64,000 nucleotides of DNA from Sinobacterium norvegicum (GCF_923077115.1 NZ_CAKLPX010000001.1:1116001-1180000); one strand, 5' to 3'. Shown: positions 6,545 through 16,490, counted from the stretch's first letter. The notes: a model not told the origin generated them from the letters alone. A program made the numbers and translations.

Positions 6545-9500
6545 TTAGGCGTTTACCGGCTTGGTTTTGCTTATCGGGGCATTAAAATCAGACAGTATCA
6601 TATAGAGGCAGGGCACTAAGAGCAGCGTAATCACTGTCGCAAAGACAATACCAAAACCCAATGATATGGCCATCGGAATAACAAACTGCGCCTGTACGCT
6701 GGTCTCCAGTAGCATCGGCAAAACACCGAAAAAGGTGGTCAACGAAGTCAACACAATAGCCCTAAAGCGCAGCTTACCAGCACCCACTACCGCAACATCG
6801 ATAGCCTCTCCCCCTTTTACTCGCCGGTTAATGTGGTCCACCATAATCAAGCTATCGTTCACTACCACTCCGGCAAGGGCAATAATGCCAAAGATCGACA
6901 TCATACTAACGGTCACCCCCATTAGGGCATGGCCCACAACGGCGCCAATCAAACCAAAGGGAATGACACTCATGATGATGATTGGCTGAGTATAGGAGCG
7001 AAGGGGAATCGCCAGTAGCGCATAGATACCCAGCAACGCCAAACCAAAACCAACAAACAGTTCACGCTCCATCACCTCACTTTCCTGCGTACTGCCATCG
7101 AGCTGATAATCGACAGCGGGGTAACGCTGAAAAAGCTCAGGAAAGAACACATTGATAATGGCATTATTAACCACTGAGGGTTCGAGCACGGTTTTGTCGG
7201 CCTTGGCAGTCACCTGCGCCGCTTGCAAGCCGTTAATTCGGGTAATCGTCGCCTCGCTCATTGTACTGTCTAATTCCGCCACTGAAAGCAGCGGGAATTC
7301 GTCACCGCCATCACCGCGAATGGTCATATTTTCTAAGTTGGACAATGATTGTCGTTGTTGCTCTGGGTAGCGCACCATGACCTTGATTTCATCAAAGCCC
7401 CGCTGCACCCTTTGCGCCTCGCGACCATAAAAAGCCTCTCGCACCTGACTGCCTATATCAAATAACGATAACCCCACAGCCTGTGCCGCCGGCTTGATGG
7501 CCAAATCAATTTCACTGATTTGATCGCCAATACCATTTTGCACATTCGACAAACCGCTATAGCCCTTGAGCTGAGCGGTTAATTCCGCCGCCGCCGCCCG
7601 CAACTGTACAGGATCATCACTGACCAGGTTGTAGGCAATATCCTCTCCAATCTGATCGTCAACGGCAGAAAAAGTCAGTACCTTGGCGCCGATGATCTCA
7701 CCCACCTGTTGCTGCCACTGCTCAACAATTTCTAGGCTGCCGACACTCCGCTCCTCCTGCTTGGTCAATTCCAACATGAAGAAGCCGATGCGACCATCGG
7801 CGCTATAATTAAAAAAGTGCTTAATAAAGCTTTTATCACTACCCGTTTCCGTAAGGTAGCGCTGCTCAACCTGCCGAATCGCCTGTTTAATGTGATTAAC
7901 TGCCTCTACGGTCTTTAACTCATTCGTACCCTGCATCATCTCTAATTGAGCACTTACATAATCGTTAGGAGAGTCAGGGTGCATGACATAGCGTACCCAG
8001 CCGCCCCCCATCATACCTATCGTTAGAATAAAAATGCCGATAAAGGCCGCCAACGTGGTGTATCGTTCAGCGATGCAGCGATGCAGGAATGGCTGGTATT
8101 TTTCCACCACAAAACGCTGCAGATGAGCGTTACACTTGGTTTGTAAACGCTGGTGACGCTCGCTGCGTACCCAGCGGAACAAACTCTGTTTGCGGTGCGC
8201 TATATGCGCAGGCAGAATCCATTTCGATTCAATTAATGAGAACATCAAACAAAAAATAACCACAAAACCACAGGCCGCAGGGAAGTTGGCCAGCGTGCCG
8301 CTCATAAACAGCGTCGGCAAGAAGGCACAGATAGTGGTTAACACGCCAAAGGTCGCCGGCGTTGCCACCTTGTGCGCTCCCATGATGACACTGCTATGAC
8401 TATCACCATCGGTTAACATCGTACTGTGAATGCTCTCGCCAATGATAATGGCATCATCAACCACAATACCCAGCACTAGAATAAAGCCAAATAAGCTGAT
8501 CATATTAATGCTGACACCCACCAGCGGCAGCATAATAAAAGTACCGAGGAAACATACCGGTATACCAATCATCACCCAGAAAGCGATACTCAGTTCCATG
8601 AATAAGCCAAGCGTGATAAACACCAAAAGAGCACCGATGGCCAGATTCTTAACCATCATCGATAACCGACCATCCAGGTAATAGGTGCTATCGGCCCAAT
8701 AATCAATTGTTACGCCTGGCGGTAGAGTTTGCTTCTTTGCTGTCACATAGGCCTTGGCCTGATCGGCAATGACGACCAAGTCTTGATCGCCGACGGCATA
8801 CACCGCCAAGGCAACACTGTAGGTCTCATCGAACAACGCCGAGCCAGTGGCCTCGACAAAGCCATCCTTAATAGTGGCTATATCACCCAATAGCAATCGG
8901 GTGCCGTCAGCAAAAACCAATAATTCAATCTGCTCGAAATCCTGCTGTCGATAGGCCTGACCACTAACCCGCAGACGGACATCGCCATTGGCGGTATTTA
9001 TCGCTCCTGCTGGCAAATCAACTGAGGCACGCTGAATGGCCAAGGCAATCTTACCCAAGGTTAAGCCATAGCGTCGCAGCACTGATTCCGACACCTCGAC
9101 AGCAACCTCGTAGTCACGGGTGCCATAGACCTTAACACGGGCAATATCGGTGGTGGCCAACAACTCACGCTTCATTTCATCGGCCAGGGTCTTAGCCGCC
9201 GATTCGGTCAGGGCCGGACCATAAATTTGCAACTGAATCGCCTGCCAACTGGGGTCAATTTTACTGACCACTGCCCGCTCGGCCTGTTTGGGGAAGCTGC
9301 TGATAGCATCAACAGCTATCTTGACCTCATTGAGCACCTGATTAATATCGTAGCCCTCAACAATTTCAATGTTGACCCGCGCCATCGAGTCATTGGCAAC
9401 AGACGCGACCCGTTTAATCGAACTAATATCCTTGATCGCTTCTTCAATCTTAAATATGACGCCCCGTTCGACTTCGGCAGGGCTGGCTCCTGGGTAAGGC

Positions 9501-9670
9501 ACCACGATATTCATCGCATTGATTTCAAACTCAGGCGTCAGTGATTTTTTTATACTGACAGCACCATACAAGCCGACGACAATAATAAAAAACATCAATA
9601 GGTTAGCGGCCACGGGGTTGCCAACAAACCAAGCTATAATGCCTCGATGTTGTGCCAATGGCTTATTCAT
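6545..9670 (-). CDS. RND efflux transporter permease (AcrB-like)
   Basis: 1041 residues, normal for the hydrophobe/amphiphile efflux class. Features: an N-terminal membrane helix, a porter domain, the central membrane bundle with the proton-relay motif LGIVVDDAIIIGE, a second periplasmic domain, and the C-terminal bundle with GVVVNDSLIMVDHINRR. It overlaps the adaptor gene by 8 bases, so the two are translationally coupled. No outer membrane channel gene is adjacent; the pump probably uses a TolC-like protein encoded elsewhere. The substrate is unknown. Confidence 0.95.
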   Translation of the reverse strand: MNKPLAQHRGIIAWFVGNPVAANLLMFFIIVVGLYGAVSIKKSLTPEFEINAMNIVVPYPGASPAEVERGVIFKIEEAIKDISSIKRVASVANDSMARVNIEIVEGYDINQVLNEVKIAVDAISSFPKQAERAVVSKIDPSWQAIQLQIYGPALTESAAKTLADEMKRELLATTDIARVKVYGTRDYEVAVEVSESVLRRYGLTLGKIALAIQRASVDLPAGAINTANGDVRLRVSGQAYRQQDFEQIELLVFADGTRLLLGDIATIKDGFVEATGSALFDETYSVALAVYAVGDQDLVVIADQAKAYVTAKKQTLPPGVTIDYWADSTYYLDGRLSMMVKNLAIGALLVFITLGLFMELSIAFWVMIGIPVCFLGTFIMLPLVGVSINMISLFGFILVLGIVVDDAIIIGESIHSTMLTDGDSHSSVIMGAHKVATPATFGVLTTICAFLPTLFMSGTLANFPAACGFVVIFCLMFSLIESKWILPAHIAHRKQSLFRWVRSERHQRLQTKCNAHLQRFVVEKYQPFLHRCIAERYTTLAAFIGIFILTIGMMGGGWVRYVMHPDSPNDYVSAQLEMMQGTNELKTVEAVNHIKQAIRQVEQRYLTETGSDKSFIKHFFNYSADGRIGFFMLELTKQEERSVGSLEIVEQWQQQVGEIIGAKVLTFSAVDDQIGEDIAYNLVSDDPVQLRAAAAELTAQLKGYSGLSNVQNGIGDQISEIDLAIKPAAQAVGLSLFDIGSQVREAFYGREAQRVQRGFDEIKVMVRYPEQQRQSLSNLENMTIRGDGGDEFPLLSVAELDSTMSEATITRINGLQAAQVTAKADKTVLEPSVVNNAIINVFFPELFQRYPAVDYQLDGSTQESEVMERELFVGFGLALLGIYALLAIPLRSYTQPIIIMSVIPFGLIGAVVGHALMGVTVSMMSIFGIIALAGVVVNDSLIMVDHINRRVKGGEAIDVAVVGAGKLRFRAIVLTSLTTFFGVLPMLLETSVQAQFVIPMAISLGFGIVFATVITLLLVPCLYMILSDFNAPISKTKPVNA

Positions 9671-10952
9671 CGCCAGCCACCTCCTCAGCCATTGACTCAG
9701 TCACAGCGCTGGCGTCAGACGCCTGCTCACTCTCAGGCACTGTCACCGGCTGTGCAAGCTCAGTGTCGCTGGGGACGGATAACGTCTGCTGGTTTATCGT
9801 CACCAACCGGCCCTCTAACACCTGACCTAAGCTGGTCAGAGACAGTTTATCGCCGTCATTCAAACCCGCTTGAATATAGGTCTTATTGGCACTGATCTTC
9901 AGCGGCTCAACAACCCTATCTTGCAGCTGATTATTATCGTCAACCAACCACACACGATTACCGGGGCGCAGTAAATAACTGGGGATCTCAATCAGCCCCT
10001 GCAACAGGCGGCCGCTCAGCGAGGCCTCGACAAAGCTGCCAATGCGCAACGGTTGTCGAGCAGTATCTGTCGCTCTTAAACCATAGGGGTCTTCAATACG
10101 GGCTACAACATGCAACACCCGGGAACGGTCATCCAATACTCCTTCAGTACGAGTTAGCATCGCCTGCCACTGCTGCTGCTCCATGCCTTCGCTATTGGTC
10201 AACAGGATTGGCGAGGGTTCATGACGTCGCTGCCCAAAGGCGTCGGGTAACTGCAAGTACGCCAGCTGGAATTCTGGAATGGGCAGCCTTACCTCTGCAT
10301 AATCGATGGCAAAACTAACCGCCAAGGGCGAGCCAACGGTAACATAGCGACCGATATCAGCCTGTTTCTGTCGCACCAAACCATCGAATGGCGCCCGAAT
10401 AGAGGTGCGTTTTAAATCATCTTTTGCCTGCTGATAATTGGCCTCCGCCGACTCTAAATTGGCCGAGGCCTCCAATAGCTGCGGTTTTCTCAGCGCCAAA
10501 TCCTTCGCTGCTTGATCAACATTTTTATTGTTTCGTGTTTTCCACTGCTGATCTGCAACATAAGCCCTGCCTTGTTCCTGAGCGAGAGCACTCTGCGCCC
10601 GGGCAACGTCGGCCTCCGCCTTTTTTAACGCCGTTTTGTAGCGACTGTCATCAATCTTTAACAGCTGTTCGTTCTTTTTAAAAAAGCCTCCAACGACAAA
10701 ATTTTCAGAGACTGCAACTATTCGCCCCGCGACCTCCGAGGTCAGTGTCGACTGGGTTCGCGGCAACACCTGGCCGTAACTCTGTAACTCGAGCTGTACG
10801 TCTGCCTTTTGAACCACTAAAACGTCCACGACCAAGGCTTTTTGTACGACCACAGACTGCTCCGCCTCAGGTCGTGTTAGCACCATCACAAGGGCGACTA
10901 ACATGGCAATCACAAGTATCAACAGAGGTTTTTGTGCTTTTTTAAGCTGCAT
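9663..10952 (-). CDS. RND efflux periplasmic adaptor (membrane fusion protein)
   Basis: 429 residues. It has an N-terminal membrane anchor (LLILVIAMLVALVMVLT), a split lipoyl/barrel-sandwich domain (LQSYGQVLPRTQSTLTSEVAGRI and IRAPFDGLVRQKQADIGRYV), an alpha-helical hairpin rich in A, Q and K between them, a beta-barrel, and a C-terminal acidic/serine-rich tail (ASDASAVTESMAEEVAGDE). It bridges the permease to an outer membrane channel. It is first in the operon with the permease (8-base overlap) and the small GDCCVxC protein. No regulator is beside it. Confidence 0.93.
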   Translation of the reverse strand: MQLKKAQKPLLILVIAMLVALVMVLTRPEAEQSVVVQKALVVDVLVVQKADVQLELQSYGQVLPRTQSTLTSEVAGRIVAVSENFVVGGFFKKNEQLLKIDDSRYKTALKKAEADVARAQSALAQEQGRAYVADQQWKTRNNKNVDQAAKDLALRKPQLLEASANLESAEANYQQAKDDLKRTSIRAPFDGLVRQKQADIGRYVTVGSPLAVSFAIDYAEVRLPIPEFQLAYLQLPDAFGQRRHEPSPILLTNSEGMEQQQWQAMLTRTEGVLDDRSRVLHVVARIEDPYGLRATDTARQPLRIGSFVEASLSGRLLQGLIEIPSYLLRPGNRVWLVDDNNQLQDRVVEPLKISANKTYIQAGLNDGDKLSLTSLGQVLEGRLVTINQQTLSVPSDTELAQPVTVPESEQASDASAVTESMAEEVAGDE

Positions 10953-11118
10953 TACAGTACCAACAGTTCCGTCTTAAATTTTCAACAGCAAACCCTCAGG
11001 CTGGCTGCGACATGGTTTTGTTATTATTAAATTAATCCTAGCAATGCCTTGACGCTTATAGGCATTACTATACTGTCATTTACAGCGTCAACATTAACGC
11101 GGACAAACACTTATCCCC

Positions 11119-11358
11119 CTAAGGTTTGGCCCATGGCGACTGCTTAGTCTGCAGGTAGAGCGCCTCCACCTTCTCTCTCGCCCAAGGCGTTTTACGCAAA
11201 AACTTCAACGAGGAGCTGATACTGGGGTCACTTTCAAAGCAGCGAATGGCAATACGCTGTGCCAAGCCATCCCAGCCATAGTGTTGATGTAGCTCGGTCA
11301 CGATGGCCTTCAATGTAATGCCGTGAAGCGGATTGTTTTTCTGTGTCGGTTGCGACAT
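11119..11358 (-). CDS. VF530 family (DUF2132) small protein
   Basis: 79 residues from the ATG at 11358 ([20 protein letters not shown]). An in-frame start 11 codons earlier is less likely because homologues begin near MS.. and a GAGAA element precedes this ATG. The blocks [21 protein letters not shown], split around LHGI, and [22 protein letters not shown] are characteristic of VF530, a small fold suggested to bind DNA. It stands alone, divergent from a 2OG oxygenase gene. Confidence 0.85.
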   Translation of the reverse strand: MSQPTQKNNPLHGITLKAIVTELHQHYGWDGLAQRIAIRCFESDPSISSSLKFLRKTPWAREKVEALYLQTKQSPWAKP

Positions 11359-11483
11359 AAAATTCTCAAAGCGAAAAAGATAATAAGCCAAATATAGCCG
11401 TCAACATCAAATATTGGCGGGGTTTTGTCGCCATCGGCAAAAATCACTGGCACGGCGCCATACAACAGGATTAAATAGCCGCC

Positions 11484-12113
11484 ATGACAGAGATGAATTT
11501 TGAACAGCTAGCCGATGATATTGCCGATGCCTTGGTTAATCAAGGACGTATCACTATTGACGATTTTCTACCGCCCCATATTACCCACTCACTGCTGACC
11601 AAGGCTCGCAGCCTGGCGGCTAATCAGTGGCAAAATGCCGGCATTGGCCGTGGTAATCAACACCAACAAGCCCGCGACATCCGCAGTGACGCCATCCACT
11701 GGCTGGACTACGATGACAGTGCAGAACAACACTACCTTGCCTCACTTGAGCAGCTGCGGGTAGCGATCAATCGTCGACTTTATTTGGGGCTGTTTGACTC
11801 CGAGAGTCACTTTGCCAGCTATCGACCTGGCGATTTCTATAAAAAACATATCGATGCTTTTAAGGGCAACAGTAATCGGGTACTGACTATTGTGTACTAC
11901 CTCAATGAGCAGTGGCAGTCAGAGGATGGCGGTGCGTTAAAAATTTATTCTGATATCGACAGCGGCGACAAAGGCCGGCAAGTTATCGATACGGTATTAC
12001 CTCAGTTCGGGCGGATGGTTATCTTCCTGAGCGAGAAATTCCCCCACGAAGTGGAGATCAGCCACAGAGATCGCTTTAGCATTGCGACGTGGTTTCGCAT
12101 CAATAGCGGGTGA
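11484..12113 (+). CDS. 2OG-Fe(II) oxygenase (prolyl 4-hydroxylase-like)
   Basis: 209 residues with the double-stranded beta-helix iron site: His122 and Asp124 in FYKKHIDAF, His188 in KFPHEV, and Arg197 in HRDRFSIATWF for 2-oxoglutarate. The block FASYRPGDFYKKH followed by RVLTIVYYLN is typical of the small bacterial P4H-like family, some of which act on ribosomal proteins or EF-Tu. The substrate is not evident from its neighbours. ATG codons at 11484 and 11493 are both possible starts. Confidence 0.87.
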   Translation: MTEMNFEQLADDIADALVNQGRITIDDFLPPHITHSLLTKARSLAANQWQNAGIGRGNQHQQARDIRSDAIHWLDYDDSAEQHYLASLEQLRVAINRRLYLGLFDSESHFASYRPGDFYKKHIDAFKGNSNRVLTIVYYLNEQWQSEDGGALKIYSDIDSGDKGRQVIDTVLPQFGRMVIFLSEKFPHEVEISHRDRFSIATWFRINSG

Positions 12114-12170
12114 TGTAACAGAGGAGGGAGAGATGACAGCAGCGGAGAGACCACTGCTGCACAGGCGTTC

Positions 12171-12641
12171 TTAGTGAACGTGACCGTGATCCAATTCTTC
12201 GGCGCTGGCCGCACGAACCGCATCAATAGTGCCCTTAAAACACAGTACCATGCCCGCCAATGGGTGGTTGCCGTTCACCGTGACAAACTCGTCATTGACA
12301 TCAACCACGGTGACATTCATGGTTTGACCGTCGCCGCCAGTGGCTGTTAACGCGGTACCCGGTACCAACTCGCCATCAAAACCTTCAAACGAAGCAACAG
12401 GCACCTGTTGAATCATTTCAGGATTGACTTCACCGTAGCCATCGACAGGTTGAACAACCACTTCAAAGCTGTCACCCACACTGAGGTTTTCAAGAGCTGT
12501 TTCAAGACCTGGAATAATATTTTGAGCGCCGTGCAAATAATTCAACGGCTCCTGACCATTCGATGAATCGAGCACATCACCGGCTTCGTTGCTAAGGGTA
12601 TAATGGATTGAAACAACGTTGTTGGCGCTAACTTTAGACAT
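12171..12641 (-). CDS. slyD: FKBP-type peptidyl-prolyl isomerase, SlyD-like
   Basis: 156 residues: an FKBP core (VVSIHYTLSNEAGDVLDSS, LHGAQNIIPGLETAL) with an inserted chaperone flap (DGYGEVNPEMIQQVP) and NHPLAGMVLCFKGTI. The C-terminus is short (ELDHGHVH), so the long His/Cys metal-binding tail of E. coli SlyD is nearly absent. It probably catalyses prolyl isomerisation and acts as a folding chaperone in the cytoplasm. It could equally be called FkpB/SlyD-family. Confidence 0.88.
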   Translation of the reverse strand: MSKVSANNVVSIHYTLSNEAGDVLDSSNGQEPLNYLHGAQNIIPGLETALENLSVGDSFEVVVQPVDGYGEVNPEMIQQVPVASFEGFDGELVPGTALTATGGDGQTMNVTVVDVNDEFVTVNGNHPLAGMVLCFKGTIDAVRAASAEELDHGHVH

Positions 12642-12719
12642 TCTAAGCTTCCGTTAATGAATATTAAGGCAGTGATTATAGGGGCATTGGCAATACACCA
12701 CAACTGTTGTCGAGCGGCC

Positions 12720-13412
12720 TCAATCGGTGAACAGCGCCACTTCCTGTTCCGTGAGAGCACGATACTCTCCCGCAGCCAGATCCGCATCTAAATGTAAGCC
12801 ACCGATTGACTCACGATGCAAGCCCACCACCCGATTACCCTCACTGGCAAACATCCGCTTAACCTGGTGGTATTTACCCTCGTGTATCGTCAGACGGGCT
12901 TGATGGCTGGCAATAATTTCCAGCACTGCAGGCTTCGTCGTGACATCCTCGTAACGCAAATAGACACCGGCCGCAAAACGTTCGACGGCGGCGGCGAGAA
13001 TAGGCTCGACGGTGGTTACTAAATAAGTCTTACCGACCACTTTATTGGGTGATGTGACCCGATGGTTCCACTGACCATCGCTGGTAATCAATAATAAACC
13101 GGTGGTATCGGCATCGAGTCTTCCGGCGATTTGTAGGCCGCTATTATCCTCTTGCAATAGATCCAGTACTACCGGCTGCTGACTATCGGCATTGGCGCTG
13201 AGATAGCCTGCCGGCTTGTGCAGCATAAAGTAGCGTTCACCAACCACGACCAGCGGTTCGTTATCGATCGCCACTGCCGCATTATCGGCGACACTGGCAT
13301 TCCCCCCGGCCACGACAGCGCCGTCGACAGTCACCCGCTGCTGTTTGATGAGTTTTTTGGCATCGCTACGGCTGTAGCCTGAATTATTACTGATATATCG
13401 GTCGATTCGCAT
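12720..13412 (-). CDS. rsuA: 16S rRNA pseudouridine synthase RsuA
   Basis: 230 residues from the ATG at 13412; a GTG sits directly before it. An N-terminal S4 RNA-binding domain (MRIDRYISNNSGYSRSDAKK) is followed by the pseudouridine synthase core with the catalytic Asp in GRLDADTTGLLLITSDG, then HRVTSPNKVVGKTYLV and YHQVKRMFASEGNRVVGLHR. Length and motifs match E. coli RsuA (231 residues), which modifies U516 of 16S rRNA. RluB, RluE and RluF relatives differ in length. Confidence 0.9.
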   Translation of the reverse strand: MRIDRYISNNSGYSRSDAKKLIKQQRVTVDGAVVAGGNASVADNAAVAIDNEPLVVVGERYFMLHKPAGYLSANADSQQPVVLDLLQEDNSGLQIAGRLDADTTGLLLITSDGQWNHRVTSPNKVVGKTYLVTTVEPILAAAVERFAAGVYLRYEDVTTKPAVLEIIASHQARLTIHEGKYHQVKRMFASEGNRVVGLHRESIGGLHLDADLAAGEYRALTEQEVALFTD

Positions 13413-13474
13413 CACCGAATTATGCCACAGCGGCCAACCTCAGGACAGGGCTGACCATGAATCTGGCTGGCGGT

Positions 13475-14719
13475 TTAAGACTTCAACGACTGGTCGACAC
13501 CGTGGGTGATAACATTATCGCCAAAGACATTCAAACAGGTTTCAAAGCTGTCCTGTATTGCCGTCAGGGTAAACGCCAGCCCGACCACCAAACCACTTTG
13601 ATCGGCACTTAAACCGAGGGCATTGAGCGAGACAAAAAGCAGCATTAACGAACCACTGGGGACGCCACCGGCACCGACTGACACAATGGCGGCGCTGAAG
13701 ATAACAATCATCAACTCCATCAAACCAAGATGCACCTCGAAAACATTGGCGGCAAAAATAGTGAACACGGCAACGGTTATCGCCGCGCCGGTCATATTCA
13801 TCGTGGCACCAATGGGAAGAGCGAAGCGGCTGACCGACTGATCGACGCCCATATCATCCATGGTGGCAATCGACACCGGCAGCGTCGCCGCCGAACTACG
13901 GGTAAAGAACGCGGTAACACCAGCGGTTTTAAAAATCCGCCACATCACAGCATAGGGGTTTTGCCGGGCCAGTAAGTAATGGGTCAACGGGTAAACAATG
14001 AGAGCAACAAACACCATCGCAGCGACTAGTGCCCCCAGAATACTGGCAAAGGTGCCGGCCAATGTCGCGCCATAGACACCGATTGACGATACCACTATGC
14101 CGAAAATGCCAATCGGCGCAAAGTGCATCACCCAACCGACAATGGTCAGCATGGTGTCATTAACATGGCCGATAATTTTAACCAACGGCGAGCCAGGATG
14201 ACTCTCTTCATTCACCTTCAATGCAATACCGATAACCAGTGCCGCGACAATAACACCGAGGAAATTACTGCTCGACAAGGCTGAGAATGGGTTGGCCAAT
14301 GCACCAATAAAGGTATTATAAAGTGTGCCGCTAATCGAATCAGCGCCGAGATTCTGCGCACCGGTGACGCTGCTGCTAATCCCCTCCAAGGCAAAACCAC
14401 TACCCACATTAAACGATAGCGCCATGATTGTACCGACTAATGCGGCGACCAAAATAGTCAAGCCATAACTCATGACCACCCGCTTGCCAACACTACCAAA
14501 TTTATCGGTCTCGATCGTCGTGGCACCGGACAGCAGTGAGAAGAAAATAACAGGAATGACAACAGCCTTTAAGCCGGCAACAAAAATATCACCGAGTACC
14601 GCCAGTTTTTCTGGAAACCCCCAACCGGCAGCATGAGCGATGCCACCAATAATACAACCCAGCACAAAGGCCCACATGATCCGCTTGACTAAACTCGCCT
14701 GAAAATATCGCGCCAACAT
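13475..14719 (-). CDS. Dicarboxylate/amino acid:cation symporter (SstT-like)
   Basis: About 414 residues; start 14719 has GGAG six bases upstream, and GTG/ATG codons at 14731 and 14725 are alternatives. This is a hydrophobic DAACS carrier with the two re-entrant hairpin/TM7-8 signatures PIGATMNMTGAAI and AIQDSFETCLNVFGDN. In the aspartate transporter GltPh the residue three after the conserved Asp of that last motif is the arginine that holds the acidic side chain; here it is Glu, as in SstT. A neutral substrate such as Ser/Thr is therefore more likely than glutamate. It stands alone. Confidence 0.9.
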   Translation of the reverse strand: MLARYFQASLVKRIMWAFVLGCIIGGIAHAAGWGFPEKLAVLGDIFVAGLKAVVIPVIFFSLLSGATTIETDKFGSVGKRVVMSYGLTILVAALVGTIMALSFNVGSGFALEGISSSVTGAQNLGADSISGTLYNTFIGALANPFSALSSSNFLGVIVAALVIGIALKVNEESHPGSPLVKIIGHVNDTMLTIVGWVMHFAPIGIFGIVVSSIGVYGATLAGTFASILGALVAAMVFVALIVYPLTHYLLARQNPYAVMWRIFKTAGVTAFFTRSSAATLPVSIATMDDMGVDQSVSRFALPIGATMNMTGAAITVAVFTIFAANVFEVHLGLMELMIVIFSAAIVSVGAGGVPSGSLMLLFVSLNALGLSADQSGLVVGLAFTLTAIQDSFETCLNVFGDNVITHGVDQSLKS

Positions 14720-14918
14720 ATCCATCTCCACCCACGAAAACTAAACTGATTCCGCTGTTTATAACGTTTTCCACCGTCGGATAACAGCGACCCATGCAAT
14801 AGCTGCTGACGAGTTGATTCATCACAATAATTATGCCCCGCAACAGCAGTGCATCCAACAGCTCCGCCGAGCATCAATAACAGGGCGCTATCAATCGGTA
14901 AAGTATAAATCACAGGCG

Positions 14919-14955
14919 AAAAAAAAGGGCAGACTTTACGTCTTGCCCCTTTTTT
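14919..14955 (-). terminator. Terminator after the cold shock gene
   Basis: On the minus strand GGGCAAGAC, GTAAA and GTCTGCCC form a stem with one bulge, followed by eight T. It lies 41 bases past the csp stop. Confidence 0.85.
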
Positions 14956-14995
14956 GATTTGACCACTAAACCGTGGTCAATCACAGTGCTCTACA

Positions 14996-15202
14996 TTATA
15001 GAACAGTGATGTTCTCTGCCTGAGGACCTTTCTGGCCCTGAGTAACAGTGAAAGAAACCTTTTGGCCTTCAACAAGAGTTTTGAAGCCTGAACCGTTGAT
15101 TGCACGGAAGTGAGCGAAAACGTCAGGGCCGTTTTCCTGCTCGATGAAACCAAAACCTTTAGATTCGTTGAACCACTTAACAGTACCGGTAGTATCAGAC
15201 AT
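14996..15202 (-). CDS. Cold shock protein (CspA family)
   Basis: 68 residues from [19 protein letters not shown], with RNP1 (KGFGFI) and RNP2 (VFAHF) motifs: a single OB-fold binding single-stranded DNA/RNA. The ATG at 15202 is preferred over one four codons upstream because family members begin MS..GTVKWFN. A promoter with consensus TTGACA and TATAAT boxes lies about 120 bases upstream, giving the long leader typical of csp genes, and a strong terminator follows. Whether it is cold-induced or constitutive cannot be told. Confidence 0.95.
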   Translation of the reverse strand: MSDTTGTVKWFNESKGFGFIEQENGPDVFAHFRAINGSGFKTLVEGQKVSFTVTQGQKGPQAENITVL

Positions 15203-15331
15203 AGTAATATCCATTTTTTCAAGAGTAATTTACGCCCTAATGGGCTGTTTTGCTGGAAGCTTGCTATTACTTATGAAAAACAGGACTAGCCGATGCGCAT
15301 AAATATAAGTCGTACTTTCAAGCTACGAGGA
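15203..15331 (-). promoter_or_regulatory. Long 5' leader of the csp gene
   Basis: About 120 bases between the predicted transcription start and the csp ATG. In cspA-type genes such a leader refolds at low temperature and controls translation. The length fits, but no specific structure was derived here. Confidence 0.5.
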
Positions 15332-15359
15332 ATTATATACTCCTTTATGCCGTTGTCAA
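15332..15359 (-). promoter_or_regulatory. Near-consensus sigma70 promoter for csp
   Basis: On the minus strand a perfect -35 TTGACA (15359-15354) and a perfect -10 TATAAT (15337-15332) are separated by 16 bases. This predicts a start near 15325. Confidence 0.85.
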
Positions 15360-15512
15360 CGTCGTAAATAGACCTATAAGAAAGTATCCGTGTTCGACAT
15401 CAAAAAAATAGCAAATTGATGCAATACGGGTACAAAACACTATTAAATCGGTTGTATAGCAGAAATCAAAGCTGGCTAATTGACGGTAAAATCACCGGCC
15501 ATTTTAGTTTTA

Positions 15513-16352
15513 TTAAAAACGCGTATCGTCGAGGCTATGTTTGATTTTTTGCAACCTTTCCCCCCCCTCTTGTCCCTGTGCCAACGCCAAGCCTGTGGCG
15601 ATAATATCAATAATGGTTAAGATGACAATCCGCGTAGTCATCGGCACATAAACCGTTGTATCCTCCAGCTCGTCGCCGGAAGTTATTGTAATATCTGCCA
15701 ATTTTGCAAGCGGCGAGCCAGGACTGGTAATGGTGATCAGCGTCGCACCGCTTTTTTTGGCAATCTTGGCAACCTCGATCATCGACTTGGTGCGGCCAGT
15801 AATAGAAAACATCAAAATCACCGTCTGCTCACCGGCCGCCGCCGCCGCCATGCGCTGCATCAGATGATCCTGATAGGCGATGGTCGGCACGCCGAGGCGA
15901 AACAGCTTGTGCTGAGCGTCCTGTGCCACCGCCGCCGAGCCGCCAACACCGAAGATATCAATCTGTCGCGCCTGCTTTAAGGCCTCGACCGCCTGCTCTA
16001 TCGCCTCGGTCTCGAGGTGGCTGCGGATATATTCGAGTGCCGCCTGATTGGCGCTGATGCGCTTTTCAATATAACTGCCAGCACTATCACCCGGCGACAC
16101 CGCCTCGGTGATAAACGATTCCTTGCTGGCCAGGCTCTTGGCCAGTTGGACCTTAAACGCAGGGAAACTCTGACAGCCTAAGGTTTTACAGAGCCGCGAC
16201 ACCATCGGGTCGCTGACTTCGGCACGCTTGGCCAACTCCGCCGTGGTAATGGTAACGATGGCTTCGGGGTTCGACAATATCACCTCGCCGATACGGTGCT
16301 CAGCCTTGCTGAGGTTCGCCATCGACTGCTGTAACCGGATCAGTACACTCAT
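15513..16352 (-). CDS. hexR: HexR, RpiR-family regulator of central carbon metabolism
   Basis: 279 residues: an N-terminal RpiR helix-turn-helix (MSVLIRLQQSMANLSKAEHR, TTAELAKRAEVSDPMVSRLC) and a C-terminal SIS sugar-phosphate domain (IDIFGVGGSAAVAQDAQHKL, VILMFSITGRTKSMIEVAK). In gammaproteobacteria HexR senses KDPG and controls zwf-edd-eda, gap and pyk. Divergence from gap-pyk and three HexR-like boxes in the shared promoter region support the assignment strongly over other RpiR members. Its likely targets edd, zwf, pgl and eda lie 10-15 kb away in the same window. Confidence 0.92.
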   Translation of the reverse strand: MSVLIRLQQSMANLSKAEHRIGEVILSNPEAIVTITTAELAKRAEVSDPMVSRLCKTLGCQSFPAFKVQLAKSLASKESFITEAVSPGDSAGSYIEKRISANQAALEYIRSHLETEAIEQAVEALKQARQIDIFGVGGSAAVAQDAQHKLFRLGVPTIAYQDHLMQRMAAAAAGEQTVILMFSITGRTKSMIEVAKIAKKSGATLITITSPGSPLAKLADITITSGDELEDTTVYVPMTTRIVILTIIDIIATGLALAQGQEGGERLQKIKHSLDDTRF

Positions 16353-16470
16353 CGCGCGCGCTCGTCGGACATCATCTGGGGGGGCTGCCTAAAGAATGAA
16401 AAGGAATGGCGCTAGATTAGTGAGAAACGTCACCAAGGTAAACAAAAACAACACTTTTACCATCACACAA

Positions 16471-16485
16471 TGTAATTGAATTAAA
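16471..16485. promoter_or_regulatory. HexR-like box 1
   Basis: TGTAATTGAATTAAA matches the HexR palindrome TGTAATTAAATTACA at 13 of 15 positions. It lies in the hexR-gap divergent region. Confidence 0.7.
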
Positions 16486-16490
16486 CAATA

